DNA of 44,751 nt from JACZWZ01 sp036478235 (lineage in GTDB: Bacteria; Actinomycetota; Acidimicrobiia; Spongiisociales; UBA11373), in NCBI GenBank assembly GCA_036478235.1, contig JAZGDZ010000101.1, positions 1 to 44,751 on the forward strand. Reading direction: 5' to 3'. The notes under the pieces were generated by a model that searched no databases, was not told where the DNA came from, and saw only the letters and a program-made list of their open reading frames with translations. The position numbers and the translations under genes were made by a program. This document shows positions 26,561 through 34,470 of this stretch, in pieces (position 1 is the stretch's first letter; every line of letters starts with the position of its first letter).

Positions 26561-27246
26561 TACCTCAAAGCAGCGACCGCCGCGTTGGCGACCGCAAATG
26601 CTCGGCCGGCCTTGACCACCGCGGCCCCGGCCGTCGGCGCCGCGCCGCGGCGCACCACAACGGTGACCACTGTGGCCCCCGCTACCTCGAGCCATTCCAC
26701 GGCAAGCGCAGTGGTCACCACTCCGGCCGCTTCCGTGACCGCGGCGACCACTGCAGTGTCGAGCGCGGCCGGATCGAATCCGGTCTCTCTCGAAGCGCTG
26801 CGTCCGTTGGTAAGGGTCACGGTTGCGGTGAGCCCGTCGGCCCGCTCCTCGACCGACACCGACCCGACCGCGACCGATTTCTGGGGCCGAGGGGTCTCCG
26901 CGACCTCGAGGGGGGATGCGACCGCGATTGGTGGAAACCGGGTTGGAACCGCCGACCCGGAGTCTGCTCCAGCCTGAGGAGACTCATCGGCAGCCGCCGG
27001 TTCCTCTGCGGCTTCCCCATCGGCGGGCAGGAACCGGGAACGCATCCCATGCGCTGCCAGGACCCTCTGCACCTCGACGCCGACCCGACGGGCATCGGCC
27101 TCAGGAGCAAGGCGCACCTTGATGCCGGCGGGGCTATCCGCCTCGCTCACGTCGACCTCGGCCGAGGCCACGCCGGGAACCGCCAACAGTTCGCTCCGGA
27201 GGGTCTCAGCAGCCACGGCGGATCTCTCTCTCACGCCTCGTCCCAT
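26560..27246 (-). CDS. Conserved-looking protein of unknown function, two alpha/beta modules with a Pro/Ala linker
   Basis: I do not recognise this 228-aa protein. Residues 1-75 look like a small alpha/beta domain (LRSELLAVPGVASAEVDVSE, then VRLAPEADARRVGVEVQRVL). A disordered Ala/Pro/Glu-rich linker follows to about residue 125. Residues 130-228 form a second module, with beta-strand-rich segments (SVSVEERADGLTATVTLTNG, EWLEVAGATVVTVVVRRG) and a helix at the end (GRAFAVANAAVAALR). No signal peptide or membrane segment is seen. The ATG at 27246 was chosen because the upstream extension is low-complexity. The TAG stop overlaps a repeat unit by one base. It is divergent from moxR. Confidence 0.6.
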   Translation of the reverse strand: MGRGVRERSAVAAETLRSELLAVPGVASAEVDVSEADSPAGIKVRLAPEADARRVGVEVQRVLAAHGMRSRFLPADGEAAEEPAAADESPQAGADSGSAVPTRFPPIAVASPLEVAETPRPQKSVAVGSVSVEERADGLTATVTLTNGRSASRETGFDPAALDTAVVAAVTEAAGVVTTALAVEWLEVAGATVVTVVVRRGAAPTAGAAVVKAGRAFAVANAAVAALR

Positions 27247-27380
27247 CTTCCACCACTTATCGTAGTTGTGGCCACCACTCTTTGTCACCTGGGGCGTGGT
27301 GGTGACGGTTGCTTTCCCTTTAGGCCGGCAAGCCCAGGGCGCTGATATCCTGGCCAGCACTCACGAGCAGGAGGCGTTCG

Positions 27381-28361
27381 TTGACTTCCCAGCCGGTCGG
27401 CCAGGACGATCTGGCGTGGTTCTCTGAGCAGTTCGAGACGGTGTCTTCGAACATCGAGCGGGTCATCCAGGGCAAGCGAGACGTCATCGACCTCATCGTC
27501 ATGGGCCTCCTCTCCGAGGGGCACGTGCTCATCGAGGATGTGCCTGGCGTCGGCAAGACGCTTCTCGCCAAGTCGCTGTCCCGCAGCATCCACTGCGGAT
27601 TCCAGCGCATCCAGTTCACCCCGGACCTCCTGCCGTCGGACGTGACCGGTGTGTCGGTTTGGGACAGGGAGCGCGGCGCATTCATATTCCGAGCCGGCCC
27701 CATCTTCGCCAACATCGTCCTCGGTGACGAGATCAACCGGGCCAGCCCCAAGACCCAGTCTGCCTTGCTGGAGGCGATGGAGGAGCGCCAGGTCACCGTG
27801 GACGGCGTCACCCGTCCGCTCGAATTGCCGTTCATGGTCATCGCCACTCAGAACCCGATCGAACACGAGGGAACCTATCCCCTGCCGGAAGCCCAGCTGG
27901 ACCGGTTCATGATGCGCCTGGTGATGGGGTATCCGTCACGAGCCAAGGAGCTCGAGATCCTCGAAGCCCACGGCCAGACCTCCACCTACGCGGACCTGGA
28001 AGCGGTCGTGAGCGCCGAGGACGTGGCGCGCATGATCGCCTTTGCCCGGCAGATCCACGTGTCCGACCCGGTGAAGGAATATCTGGTGGATACGGTGGAG
28101 GCAACTCGGGAGGATCCCGACCTGCTGTTGGGGGCGTCGCCGCGGGCAACGCTCTTCCTGCAGCGCGCCGCCCGTACCAGGGCGGCTGTAGATGGAAGGC
28201 ACTACGTCACCCCCGATGACGTGAAGGCGGTGCTCCGGCCGGTCCTCACCCACCGCTTGATCCTCCGGCCTGAAGCTCAGATGCGGGGCGCCGTGATCGA
28301 GGAGATCGTCGACGGGATCGCCCAGGGCGTCCCCGTACCAGGGAGCGGAGTGCGGGCCTAA
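27381..28361 (+). CDS. MoxR-type AAA+ ATPase
   Basis: A 326-aa AAA+ ATPase of the MoxR family, thought to act as a chaperone for proteins with VWA or DUF58 domains. Walker A is VPGVGKTLLAK (GVGKT at 56-60), Walker B VLGDEINRA, followed by KTQSALLEAMEERQVT, the sensor-1 region FMVIATQNPIEHEGTYPLPE and AQLDRFM, and the lid domain VTPDDVKAVLRPVLTHRL. The start is TTG at 27381, preceded by AGGAGG at a good distance. The stop overlaps the DUF58 ATG by one base, the usual moxR-DUF58-transglutaminase operon. Confidence 0.94.
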   Translation: MTSQPVGQDDLAWFSEQFETVSSNIERVIQGKRDVIDLIVMGLLSEGHVLIEDVPGVGKTLLAKSLSRSIHCGFQRIQFTPDLLPSDVTGVSVWDRERGAFIFRAGPIFANIVLGDEINRASPKTQSALLEAMEERQVTVDGVTRPLELPFMVIATQNPIEHEGTYPLPEAQLDRFMMRLVMGYPSRAKELEILEAHGQTSTYADLEAVVSAEDVARMIAFARQIHVSDPVKEYLVDTVEATREDPDLLLGASPRATLFLQRAARTRAAVDGRHYVTPDDVKAVLRPVLTHRLILRPEAQMRGAVIEEIVDGIAQGVPVPGSGVRA

Positions 28362-29542
28362 TGCCGACCGGAAGAGGCTGGGCGGCACTCGGCGTCTCTA
28401 CGGCCCTGCTCGTGCTTTGGGTCGGGTTCGGCGAACTCGAGTTGATGACAACCGCCATGTTCCTGATCGCCGCTGTAGGGGTCGGGGTGATCTTCGTCAG
28501 ATCCGCCTCACCCCGCGTCGCCGTGACGCGCCGGATTTATCCCGCCCAGGTTCATGAGGGCGACGAGGTGATCGTCGAGATCGATGTCGTCGCCGCGCGC
28601 CGTATCCGCAACCTCGAACTCCAGGACACGGTGCACGGCCTCGGGGTCGCCCGCTTCGCCGCGGCCGGCACTACCCCGGGCCAGCCTCTCGTCGCCCGCT
28701 ACGAGGTCATGTGTCGCACCCGCGGCGTCTTCGGGGTGGGACCGGCGGAGGTATCCGTGAGCGACGCCTTCGCCCTGAGCGAGCGACGCAACCAAGTCGG
28801 AAGCATCGATCGGCTCACCGTCTACCCCCGGGTGGAACGGTTCAGCGGCTTTCCCGCGGTACGCGGACTGGATCCCTCGGTGCAGTCGACCCGGCCTACC
28901 TTCGCCCCGCACGGCGGCGAGGACTTCTTCACCCTGCGCGAGTATCAGACCGGAGACGACCTGCGAAGAGTGCATTGGCCTTCTTCCGCCAAGCATGACG
29001 CCCTGATGATCAAGCAACTCGAGGTCCCCTGGCAGGCGCGCGCCCTCGTCCTTCTCGACACACGCACAGAGTGCTACCCGATCGAAGAGGCCTTCGAGCA
29101 GGCCGTCAGGGGCGCCGCTTCGGCGGTGACACACCTCTTCCAGGGTGGGTTCAGCCCGGAGCTGTGGGCCGCGAAACGAGCCCCGGGGCTTCGTTCCGGG
29201 AGCCGCTATCAACAGGCGATGGACATGCTGGCAACGGTCGTAACGTCGGCCCATCTAGATCTGCGAAGCACGGTCAGCCGGCTACGTCGCCAGGGCATCG
29301 GCGGCGGAGCCCTGATCATCGTGACCGGGGTCCCCGACGACGGCGTCCTGGGCGCTTACCGGGTGCTCGCCAAGGACTTCACCCGCACCGTGGTGATGGC
29401 CGTCGGTGATCGCACCATCGACAACGCCGCGATGTTCCAGCGCGCCGGAGCAGTGACCGTCATGGTCGGACCCGACTCCAGCTGGGCGCCCGCCTGGAGA
29501 ACGGCAATGGAACTCTCATGGTCTACCGCCTCAGTTGGATAG
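28361..29542 (+). CDS. DUF58 domain membrane-associated protein
   Basis: A 393-aa protein. Two adjoining hydrophobic segments (about residues 5-22 and 25-45) anchor it. An extracytoplasmic or cytoplasmic beta-rich region follows, and the DUF58 signature GGEDFFTLREYQTGDDLRRV with HWPSSAKHDALMIKQ is near the middle (about residues 185-220). The C-terminal part is von Willebrand factor-like (ALVLLDTRTECYPIEEAFEQ). DUF58 proteins work with MoxR ATPases; the exact job is unknown. It overlaps the following gene by 25 bases. Confidence 0.92.
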   Translation: MPTGRGWAALGVSTALLVLWVGFGELELMTTAMFLIAAVGVGVIFVRSASPRVAVTRRIYPAQVHEGDEVIVEIDVVAARRIRNLELQDTVHGLGVARFAAAGTTPGQPLVARYEVMCRTRGVFGVGPAEVSVSDAFALSERRNQVGSIDRLTVYPRVERFSGFPAVRGLDPSVQSTRPTFAPHGGEDFFTLREYQTGDDLRRVHWPSSAKHDALMIKQLEVPWQARALVLLDTRTECYPIEEAFEQAVRGAASAVTHLFQGGFSPELWAAKRAPGLRSGSRYQQAMDMLATVVTSAHLDLRSTVSRLRRQGIGGGALIIVTGVPDDGVLGAYRVLAKDFTRTVVMAVGDRTIDNAAMFQRAGAVTVMVGPDSSWAPAWRTAMELSWSTASVG

Positions 29543-31884
29543 CCGGCATTGCCGGCATCGGCCTTGCCCTGGCGAGGGCCGAGCGCCTGCTCCGCTCGTC
29601 GGTCGAAGGCCTGCCGTGGGAGGTGATCCTGATCGCGGCGGCAATTCTCGGCGGGGCCATCACCTGGGCGGGCCTCGCCTATCGGCTCAGCGGCCAGGTC
29701 TTGTTGGCCGTCAACGTCGCCGCCGCGATCCTCGCCGTGATCCGCATTGCGGTCCCCTCGACGACCTGGTTCATCTTCCCGACGTTCTCTTCCTTCCGGG
29801 CACTCGGCGATGAACTCACCTTCGCCCGCGATGTCATAAGTACTGGGGTGGCCCCAGTCATCCCACTGTCGGGCATCATCGCCATTCTGGCCATGGTCTT
29901 CTGGAGCCTGGGCGCCCTCCTCTCCTGGGGGCTGGCCAGGAGTCGTCCGTACGTGGCGGTCCTGGCCCCACTGGTGGTGTACCTCGAGTTCGCGGTGATG
30001 GACCGACGGCCGGGCGGGCTGTGGACGACCGTATTCATGGTCTTCATCGGAGGAGCGCTGTTGGCGGTCTCCTTCGACCGGCGCCGCGAAGGCACCGGCC
30101 TGTTGACATCGGGAGTCACCCGGCTGGCGCTGGTCAGGTCGCTGCCCTCGATGGCGGTCGTCACCCTGGTGTCCGCCCTGCTGGTGGCGGTGATCTCCGC
30201 CTCCAGCATCTCCGGCCTGGTGCCCCGCAGTGGCTACCTCGACTGGCGCTCCCACTCCGGCCTGAGCGGTGAGTACTACGGGAGCGTCTCCTACAACCCC
30301 TTCGTCGGGATTCGCCAGAGTCTCGTTTCCCAGACGAACGTCCCGGTCTTCGTGGCGACCGTCGAGGGCGACGTGCCTGCCGATCAGATCTTCTGGCGCA
30401 TGCTGACGCTGGATTCCTTCGATGGAACGCAGTGGCACGTTGGCGGGGAGCCCGAGATCGTCTACCCCGAAGAGATAGATTCGTTCGAACCCGATACGAG
30501 TGCCTTCTTCGGACCCACCGCGCGAGTGACCCAGGAGTTGACGGTGCTGGCACTGCAGATGGACTGGCTTCCTGCCGCCTACTCCCCCGTCGACATGTCG
30601 GCTCCGAATCGTGCGGTGGATCGCGGCTACCGGGTGAAGACCGACGATGGGGCGCTGCGGTTCGACGCGCTCACCTACCGGGGAATGGCCTACTCGGTGG
30701 ACTCCCTGGTTCCCCGCCCCGATCTCGACGTGCTCAGCCGCACCACCGACGGGTCTCCCTCGATCGTGTTCGCCGGGGCCATCGAGGAGGACGACTTCGC
30801 AGTCGAGCCGAACATCCCGGCGATGGAGGTTCGCGAGCTCGAGGACGCCGAGAGATTCCTCGAGCTACCCGAACTCGATGGCCGCATCAGCGCACTGGCG
30901 GCCGAGACGACCCGGGGGCTGGAGACCGACTTCGAGAAGGCACTCTCCCTCGAGTCGCTCTTTCGAACCCCGGGCAACTTCGTGTATTCGACGTCCGTTC
31001 TCCCCGGCCACGGCGCCAGCGATCTCGCCGCCTGGCTGCTCGACCCGACCAGCGACAACTTCCGCACCGGATACTGCGAGCAATTCTCGACGTCTATGGC
31101 CGTGATGGCGAGAGCACTCGGTATCCCGAGCCGAGTCGTTCTCGGCTTCACCCCGGGAACACTTCAGGACGGGCGCGTCGTGGTACGGGATCGAAACGCC
31201 CACGCCTGGGTCGAGCTGTGGATGCCGACCCAGGGGTGGGTCCGCTTCGACCCGACCCCGCGCCAGGACGGAGTCAATCCCGCCACGCTGGGCGATCTTC
31301 CCTTCGACGTGGCCGACTACCTGAATATTCCGGAGCCGATGACTCCGCCGCTCGAGCTCGACAACGCGGGCGGCATCCTCTTTCGCGACGAGACTCTCGA
31401 CATCCCCGAACGTGTCGCGGTCGGCGATGGAGGAAGCGATCCGACGCCCGGGCCCCAGCTCCCCGGATGGACGCTCGTTCTCGGGCTGATCGCGCTCGCT
31501 TTCTTCGGCCTGGTCCCGGCGATGAAGGGGGTACGCCGCCGGAATAGACTGCGTCGCCTGGAGACCGGCGACGTCGCGGCCGCATGGCAGGAGATAGTCG
31601 ATCGTCTCTCCGACCTCGGCGACGGGCCGGTCCCGGCGGTAACCCCGCTCGAGTTCGCCCAACGCACCGACCCGGCGATGCAGCCCCTGGCCGAGATCTA
31701 CGGGGCAACGATCTACGGGGCGGTTGCCGCCGACCGCAGGAGCGTCGGTCTGGCTACCCGTTCGCTGGAGGACATGGAGGACACGCTGCTCGGCCGATAC
31801 TCGGTCGGACGGCGCATCGCGGCCCGCTACAGACCCACGACCCTTCTGCCGGAGTGGATGAGAAGGGCGAGAAGAAGCCGCTGA
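29518..31884 (+). CDS. Membrane-anchored transglutaminase-like protease (TgpA type)
   Basis: A 788-aa protein with a hydrophobic N-terminal third of about six transmembrane segments (DUF3488-like), a large extracytoplasmic region, and a transglutaminase core. The catalytic triad is visible: Cys520 in GYCEQFSTSMAVMARALG, His562 in RNAHAWVELW, Asp578 in WVRFDPTPR. A further transmembrane segment (GWTLVLGLIALAFFGLVPAM) and a cytoplasmic tail ending in a DUF4129-like helical region complete it. It is the third gene of the MoxR operon. Substrates are unknown; related proteins are linked to cell-envelope processes. The hairpin at 31871-31895 overlaps its stop codon. Confidence 0.92.
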   Translation: MVYRLSWIAGIAGIGLALARAERLLRSSVEGLPWEVILIAAAILGGAITWAGLAYRLSGQVLLAVNVAAAILAVIRIAVPSTTWFIFPTFSSFRALGDELTFARDVISTGVAPVIPLSGIIAILAMVFWSLGALLSWGLARSRPYVAVLAPLVVYLEFAVMDRRPGGLWTTVFMVFIGGALLAVSFDRRREGTGLLTSGVTRLALVRSLPSMAVVTLVSALLVAVISASSISGLVPRSGYLDWRSHSGLSGEYYGSVSYNPFVGIRQSLVSQTNVPVFVATVEGDVPADQIFWRMLTLDSFDGTQWHVGGEPEIVYPEEIDSFEPDTSAFFGPTARVTQELTVLALQMDWLPAAYSPVDMSAPNRAVDRGYRVKTDDGALRFDALTYRGMAYSVDSLVPRPDLDVLSRTTDGSPSIVFAGAIEEDDFAVEPNIPAMEVRELEDAERFLELPELDGRISALAAETTRGLETDFEKALSLESLFRTPGNFVYSTSVLPGHGASDLAAWLLDPTSDNFRTGYCEQFSTSMAVMARALGIPSRVVLGFTPGTLQDGRVVVRDRNAHAWVELWMPTQGWVRFDPTPRQDGVNPATLGDLPFDVADYLNIPEPMTPPLELDNAGGILFRDETLDIPERVAVGDGGSDPTPGPQLPGWTLVLGLIALAFFGLVPAMKGVRRRNRLRRLETGDVAAAWQEIVDRLSDLGDGPVPAVTPLEFAQRTDPAMQPLAEIYGATIYGAVAADRRSVGLATRSLEDMEDTLLGRYSVGRRIAARYRPTTLLPEWMRRARRSR

Positions 31885-31895
31885 GCGGTTTCTTC
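31871..31895 (+). terminator. Hairpin terminator overlapping the transglutaminase stop codon
   Basis: GAAGAAGCCGCT (31871-31882) pairs with AGCGGTTTCTTC (31884-31895), with one G-T pair and a minimal apex around the TGA stop. The right arm ends in a T-rich TTTCTTC. It is followed at 31896-31915 by a degenerate heptamer repeat (AGTCTCCAGTCCCC) and then a structured repeat. It is likely a rho-independent type terminator for the moxR operon. Confidence 0.55.
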
Positions 31896-31984
31896 AGTCT
31901 CCAGTCCCCAGAGCGAGTCTTCAGAGCGCCTTCTTGCCAGCTAATGGCCAATGGCAGCCGAGCGGAACGAGGCTCCTTGGCGAT

Positions 31985-32155
31985 GCTGATGGCTCTTCGC
32001 CGTACGGCTCATCGCTCGTTTGGCTCCGGCGTTCGGGTCCTCCTCGGCCCCGAAGCGCCTCCGCATGGTGGCGCCGCCCTGCGGGCGGCACTGTGTCCTA
32101 CGGCCCGGGGGCCCCAGCCCCAGGCCGCCGAGTCCGCGCCTGCCGGCGCGCCCTC
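31985..32155 (-). repeat. Structured intergenic repeat, long unit (about 171 bp)
   Basis: Minus orientation, starting GAGGGCGCGCC directly after the TAA stop of the MerR-type gene. Hairpin 1 is GCGCC-GGCA-GGCGC. Hairpin 2 keeps a 10-bp stem with changed sequence (CGGCCTGGGG with a CCCCCGGGCCG arm). Hairpin 3 is GCCGCCC-GCA-GGGCGGC. Hairpin 4 has TTCGGG with CCCGAA arms. The tail GCGATGAGCCGTACGGCGAAGAGCCATCAGC matches the other copies. It separates convergent genes. Confidence 0.85.
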
Positions 32156-32665
32156 TTATCCCCCGGCCACTTCGGTCTGCACGTCGTCCTCTACCCGACG
32201 CAGCATCTCGAGGAACCGCTCACGGTCGAGTTCGAAGCGGGTCACGTCTTCCTCGACCTCACGGGCGATCTCATCGATCGCCACGAAGAAGGCCAGCTGC
32301 CCCTCGCGCAGTGCGTCGACCAGCTCCTCGTCGTCCGAGGTGACGTGGAAGATGCTCTGGCCGTCCGTCACCAGCCTGACCTCGGAGAGATGAGCGTCCA
32401 TGTCGGCCGTGCGGCGAAGGTAGTCCCATGCCCGACGCACTCGCTGAACCGACATCCCGTTGTCGAGCAGGCTACGGACGACGCGTAGGGCGACGAGGTC
32501 GCGAAACGAATAGAGCCGGCGCTTTCCCGGGCGCCCGCCGGTGGACTGCACCGACGGCTGTACGAGCATTACGCGGTCCCAGTAACGCAGCTGATGTGAC
32601 GTGCAACCGGTCAGGCGACAAGCCTGCTGAGCCGTGAACGCTTCCAAGCTTCCTCTCTCCCTCAT
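32156..32665 (-). CDS. MerR-family transcriptional regulator
   Basis: A 169-aa protein with an N-terminal MerR-type winged helix-turn-helix: FTAQQACRLTGCTSHQLRYW, GGRPGKRRLYSFRDLVALRV, and MSVQRVRRAWDYLRR (about residues 10-85). The C-terminal half has an acidic, possibly ligand- or partner-binding region and a helical end (FLEMLRRVEDDVQTEVAGG). No Cys cluster for metal sensing is seen. The ATG at 32665 gives the proper start; longer open frame upstream is not conserved. The TAA stop is directly followed by a repeat unit. It is next to a DUF3040 gene, as in other actinobacteria. Confidence 0.85.
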   Translation of the reverse strand: MRERGSLEAFTAQQACRLTGCTSHQLRYWDRVMLVQPSVQSTGGRPGKRRLYSFRDLVALRVVRSLLDNGMSVQRVRRAWDYLRRTADMDAHLSEVRLVTDGQSIFHVTSDDEELVDALREGQLAFFVAIDEIAREVEEDVTRFELDRERFLEMLRRVEDDVQTEVAGG

Positions 32666-32721
32666 CGCCGGGGCCGTGTCGACCGCCGACGGTCCATCCG
32701 TCTCCCCGAGGTCGGCGCAGC

Positions 32722-33054
32722 CTAGCGACTGCGCCAGCGACGTCGCAGCCCTCCCAGCAATCCGCCTTCGGACCTCGACATCACAACCGCTCGCTTGCGG
32801 GCGATCGCCACTATGCCTGCGACGGATACGACCATCAGGGCGAACCCGAGCAGGGCAACCAACGTGTTGCTGGTGAAGAATCCAAACATGAGGCCGACTC
32901 CGACAACCAGTCCGAGCAGTGCCCACTTGAGGTGCTTGCTGGAGAGGCTGGCGAGGGTCGCGGTACGGACCGTCTCGGCCAGCTTTGGGTCTTCCTCGTA
33001 GAACTGCCGCTCGATCTCTTCGAGGATCCGCTGTTCTCTGTCGTCGAGTGGCAT
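32722..33054 (-). CDS. DUF3040 membrane protein
   Basis: A 110-aa protein. The N-terminus MPLDDREQRILEEIERQFYE is the DUF3040 signature (LSe.E...L.eiErql...DP), followed by DPKLAETVR. Two hydrophobic segments (about residues 43-62 and 67-86) and a basic tail ending GGLRRRWRSR follow. The family is confined to actinobacteria and often lies near mraZ or dinB; function unknown. A -10-like TATACT on the minus strand (33090-33095) lies 36-41 bases upstream of the ATG. Confidence 0.88.
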   Translation of the reverse strand: MPLDDREQRILEEIERQFYEEDPKLAETVRTATLASLSSKHLKWALLGLVVGVGLMFGFFTSNTLVALLGFALMVVSVAGIVAIARKRAVVMSRSEGGLLGGLRRRWRSR

Positions 33055-33108
33055 GGGCTGATACTCCGCCAGCGGTGATAGGACTTCCGAGTATACCGAG
33101 CGCCCCTT

Positions 33109-33290
33109 CTAGCGCGAGGAGACTGAATCGGGCCCGTCGGGATCGGTTTCGGCGAGTCGAGCTCTGCCCACGGCGCCGCCGCCGAAGCGCTGCCGAAATC
33201 CGTCCTACGGCTTCGTCGGTCTCCTCCCACGCACCCCCATCGAGCCCCAATTGCCGCGGGTCGTCGGAGGGGACGAGCCCCGTTCGGCGA
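33109..33290 (-). pseudogene. Remnant of the dinB (DNA polymerase IV) 3' end
   Basis: Read on the minus strand, one frame gives VRRTGLVPSDDPRQLGLDGG followed by AWEETDEAVGRI, and after a one-base frame change FGGGAVGRARLAETDPDGP ending in SVSSR-stop (TAG at 33109-33111). This matches the layout of the Y-family polymerase IV C-terminus (RQL.LD...W...DEAVdrIR.RFG..AV.RA). Nothing upstream of about 33290 matches the rest of a polymerase; the histidine phosphatase gene starts at 33334. Related actinobacteria carry dinB next to DUF3040, which fits a deletion leaving only the tail. The match rests on a short stretch read by eye. Confidence 0.55.
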
Positions 33291-33333
33291 ACTCACCCAT
33301 CGCCGCGACGGTACCGCGATACACTCCCGGCTC

Positions 33334-33981
33334 GTGCTCGCCAGCGTGCACCTCGTCCGCCACGGCGAGGTACTCAATCCCGACGGGATCGTCTATGGAG
33401 ATCTTCCCGGCTTCTTCCTTTCCGACGCCGGCCGGGCGCAGACAGTCACCGCCGCGGCTCGGCTCTCCGGAGTGCCCGTCGATGCCCTGGTCGTCTCGCC
33501 TCTGGAGAGGGCACGGGCAACGGCCGAGCCGATCGCCGCCGTCGTCGAAACGAAGCTGCTGATCGACGACCGGCTCACCGAGTGGGCGATCGGGACTCGC
33601 TGGGCGGGCGTGGCCTGGCACGACCTCCCCATCCGCTTCCCCGGCGAGGTCGAGGCCTATGAGGAGCATCCCGACGATTTGCCGTTCCTGTCCGAGACAC
33701 TGGCCGACTTGGCGAACAGGATGCACGACGTGATCGTCGAGCTCGGTGAGCTTCATCCAGGAGGAACCGCCGTCCTCGTCTCCCACCAGGACCCCGTCCA
33801 GGTGCTCCGTCTCCGGCTGATCGGGCGGGACCTGTCCAACCTGCACGCGGACAAGCCGTCGCATGGCTCCGTCATCAGCCTTCGCGCCAACGGCTCGACC
33901 TGGGTCGAGGAATCGTCCTGGTCACCGCCGATCGACTCCGCAGCGTTCCCTCCCGTCGAGAGATGGGCAGCAGACTCCTAG
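33334..33981 (+). CDS. Histidine phosphatase (phosphoglycerate mutase-like) family protein
   Basis: A 215-aa protein with the RHG motif in VHLVRHGEVLNPDG near the N-terminus (phospho-His acceptor), SPLERARATAEPIA (second Arg), an acidic residue in DDRLTEWAIGTRWAG, and the second His in VLVSHQDPVQVLRLRLIG. The substrate cannot be deduced; such proteins act on phosphosugars, nucleotides or cofactors. The start is GTG at 33334; a -10-like TACACT 8 bases upstream suggests a leaderless transcript. A lipoprotein gene follows after 33 bases. Confidence 0.9.
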   Translation: MLASVHLVRHGEVLNPDGIVYGDLPGFFLSDAGRAQTVTAAARLSGVPVDALVVSPLERARATAEPIAAVVETKLLIDDRLTEWAIGTRWAGVAWHDLPIRFPGEVEAYEEHPDDLPFLSETLADLANRMHDVIVELGELHPGGTAVLVSHQDPVQVLRLRLIGRDLSNLHADKPSHGSVISLRANGSTWVEESSWSPPIDSAAFPPVERWAADS

Positions 33982-34014
33982 AATCCCGCGCCACGATTTC
34001 AGGAGGGCGAAGAG

Positions 34015-34470
34015 GTGCGTCGGACAATCGCAGTGACGGCCGTGCTCGGCATCGTCGTTGCGGCGTGCGGCAGCGGGCCTTCTCCGGCCGCGCTCGAACG
34101 CAATCAGCAGCCCTCGACCACGACCACCACCGAACCGCCTCCCGAAGGTGTGGTCGTCGTCATCATCGAAAACGGCCGCTTCTCCCCCTCGAACCTCGAG
34201 ATCGAGCTCTCCGAGTTCTGGATCGTCGAATGGCAGCACAATGACGCGCCCGTCACGCTGCTGGACGGCACGCTGCGGGAGCGCGAGTACCAGATCATTT
34301 CGCGCGACCGCAACGAGGACCGCTCGTTCGTCTTCGAGAGCCCGATTCTCATGTTCGGCGACGTCTGGCAGTTCGACTTCCGCGAGATGCCCGAGGGCCT
34401 GTACCGGTACAACACCTTCCTGGGCCAGCAGCGAATCCCGGGGCTAGTCGATACCCGCCCCGCTCGTTGA
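34015..34470 (+). CDS. Lipoprotein with a cupredoxin-like fold, copper ligands apparently lost
   Basis: A 151-aa protein with a signal peptide and lipobox VVAAC (Cys18 lipidated), then a Thr/Pro-rich spacer (PSTTTTTEPPP). The domain reads VVVVIIENGRFSPSNLEIEL, EFWIVEWQHNDAPVTLLDG and WQFDFREMPEGLYRYNTFLG followed by QQRIPGLV, matching the strand order of small blue-copper-like domains. Where those have the Cys and His ligands (Y.Y.C..H....G), this sequence has YRYNTFLGQQRIPG, so copper binding is unlikely. The GTG start has AGGAGGG upstream. The stop overlaps the next start (TTGA). Confidence 0.75.
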   Translation: MRRTIAVTAVLGIVVAACGSGPSPAALERNQQPSTTTTTEPPPEGVVVVIIENGRFSPSNLEIELSEFWIVEWQHNDAPVTLLDGTLREREYQIISRDRNEDRSFVFESPILMFGDVWQFDFREMPEGLYRYNTFLGQQRIPGLVDTRPAR

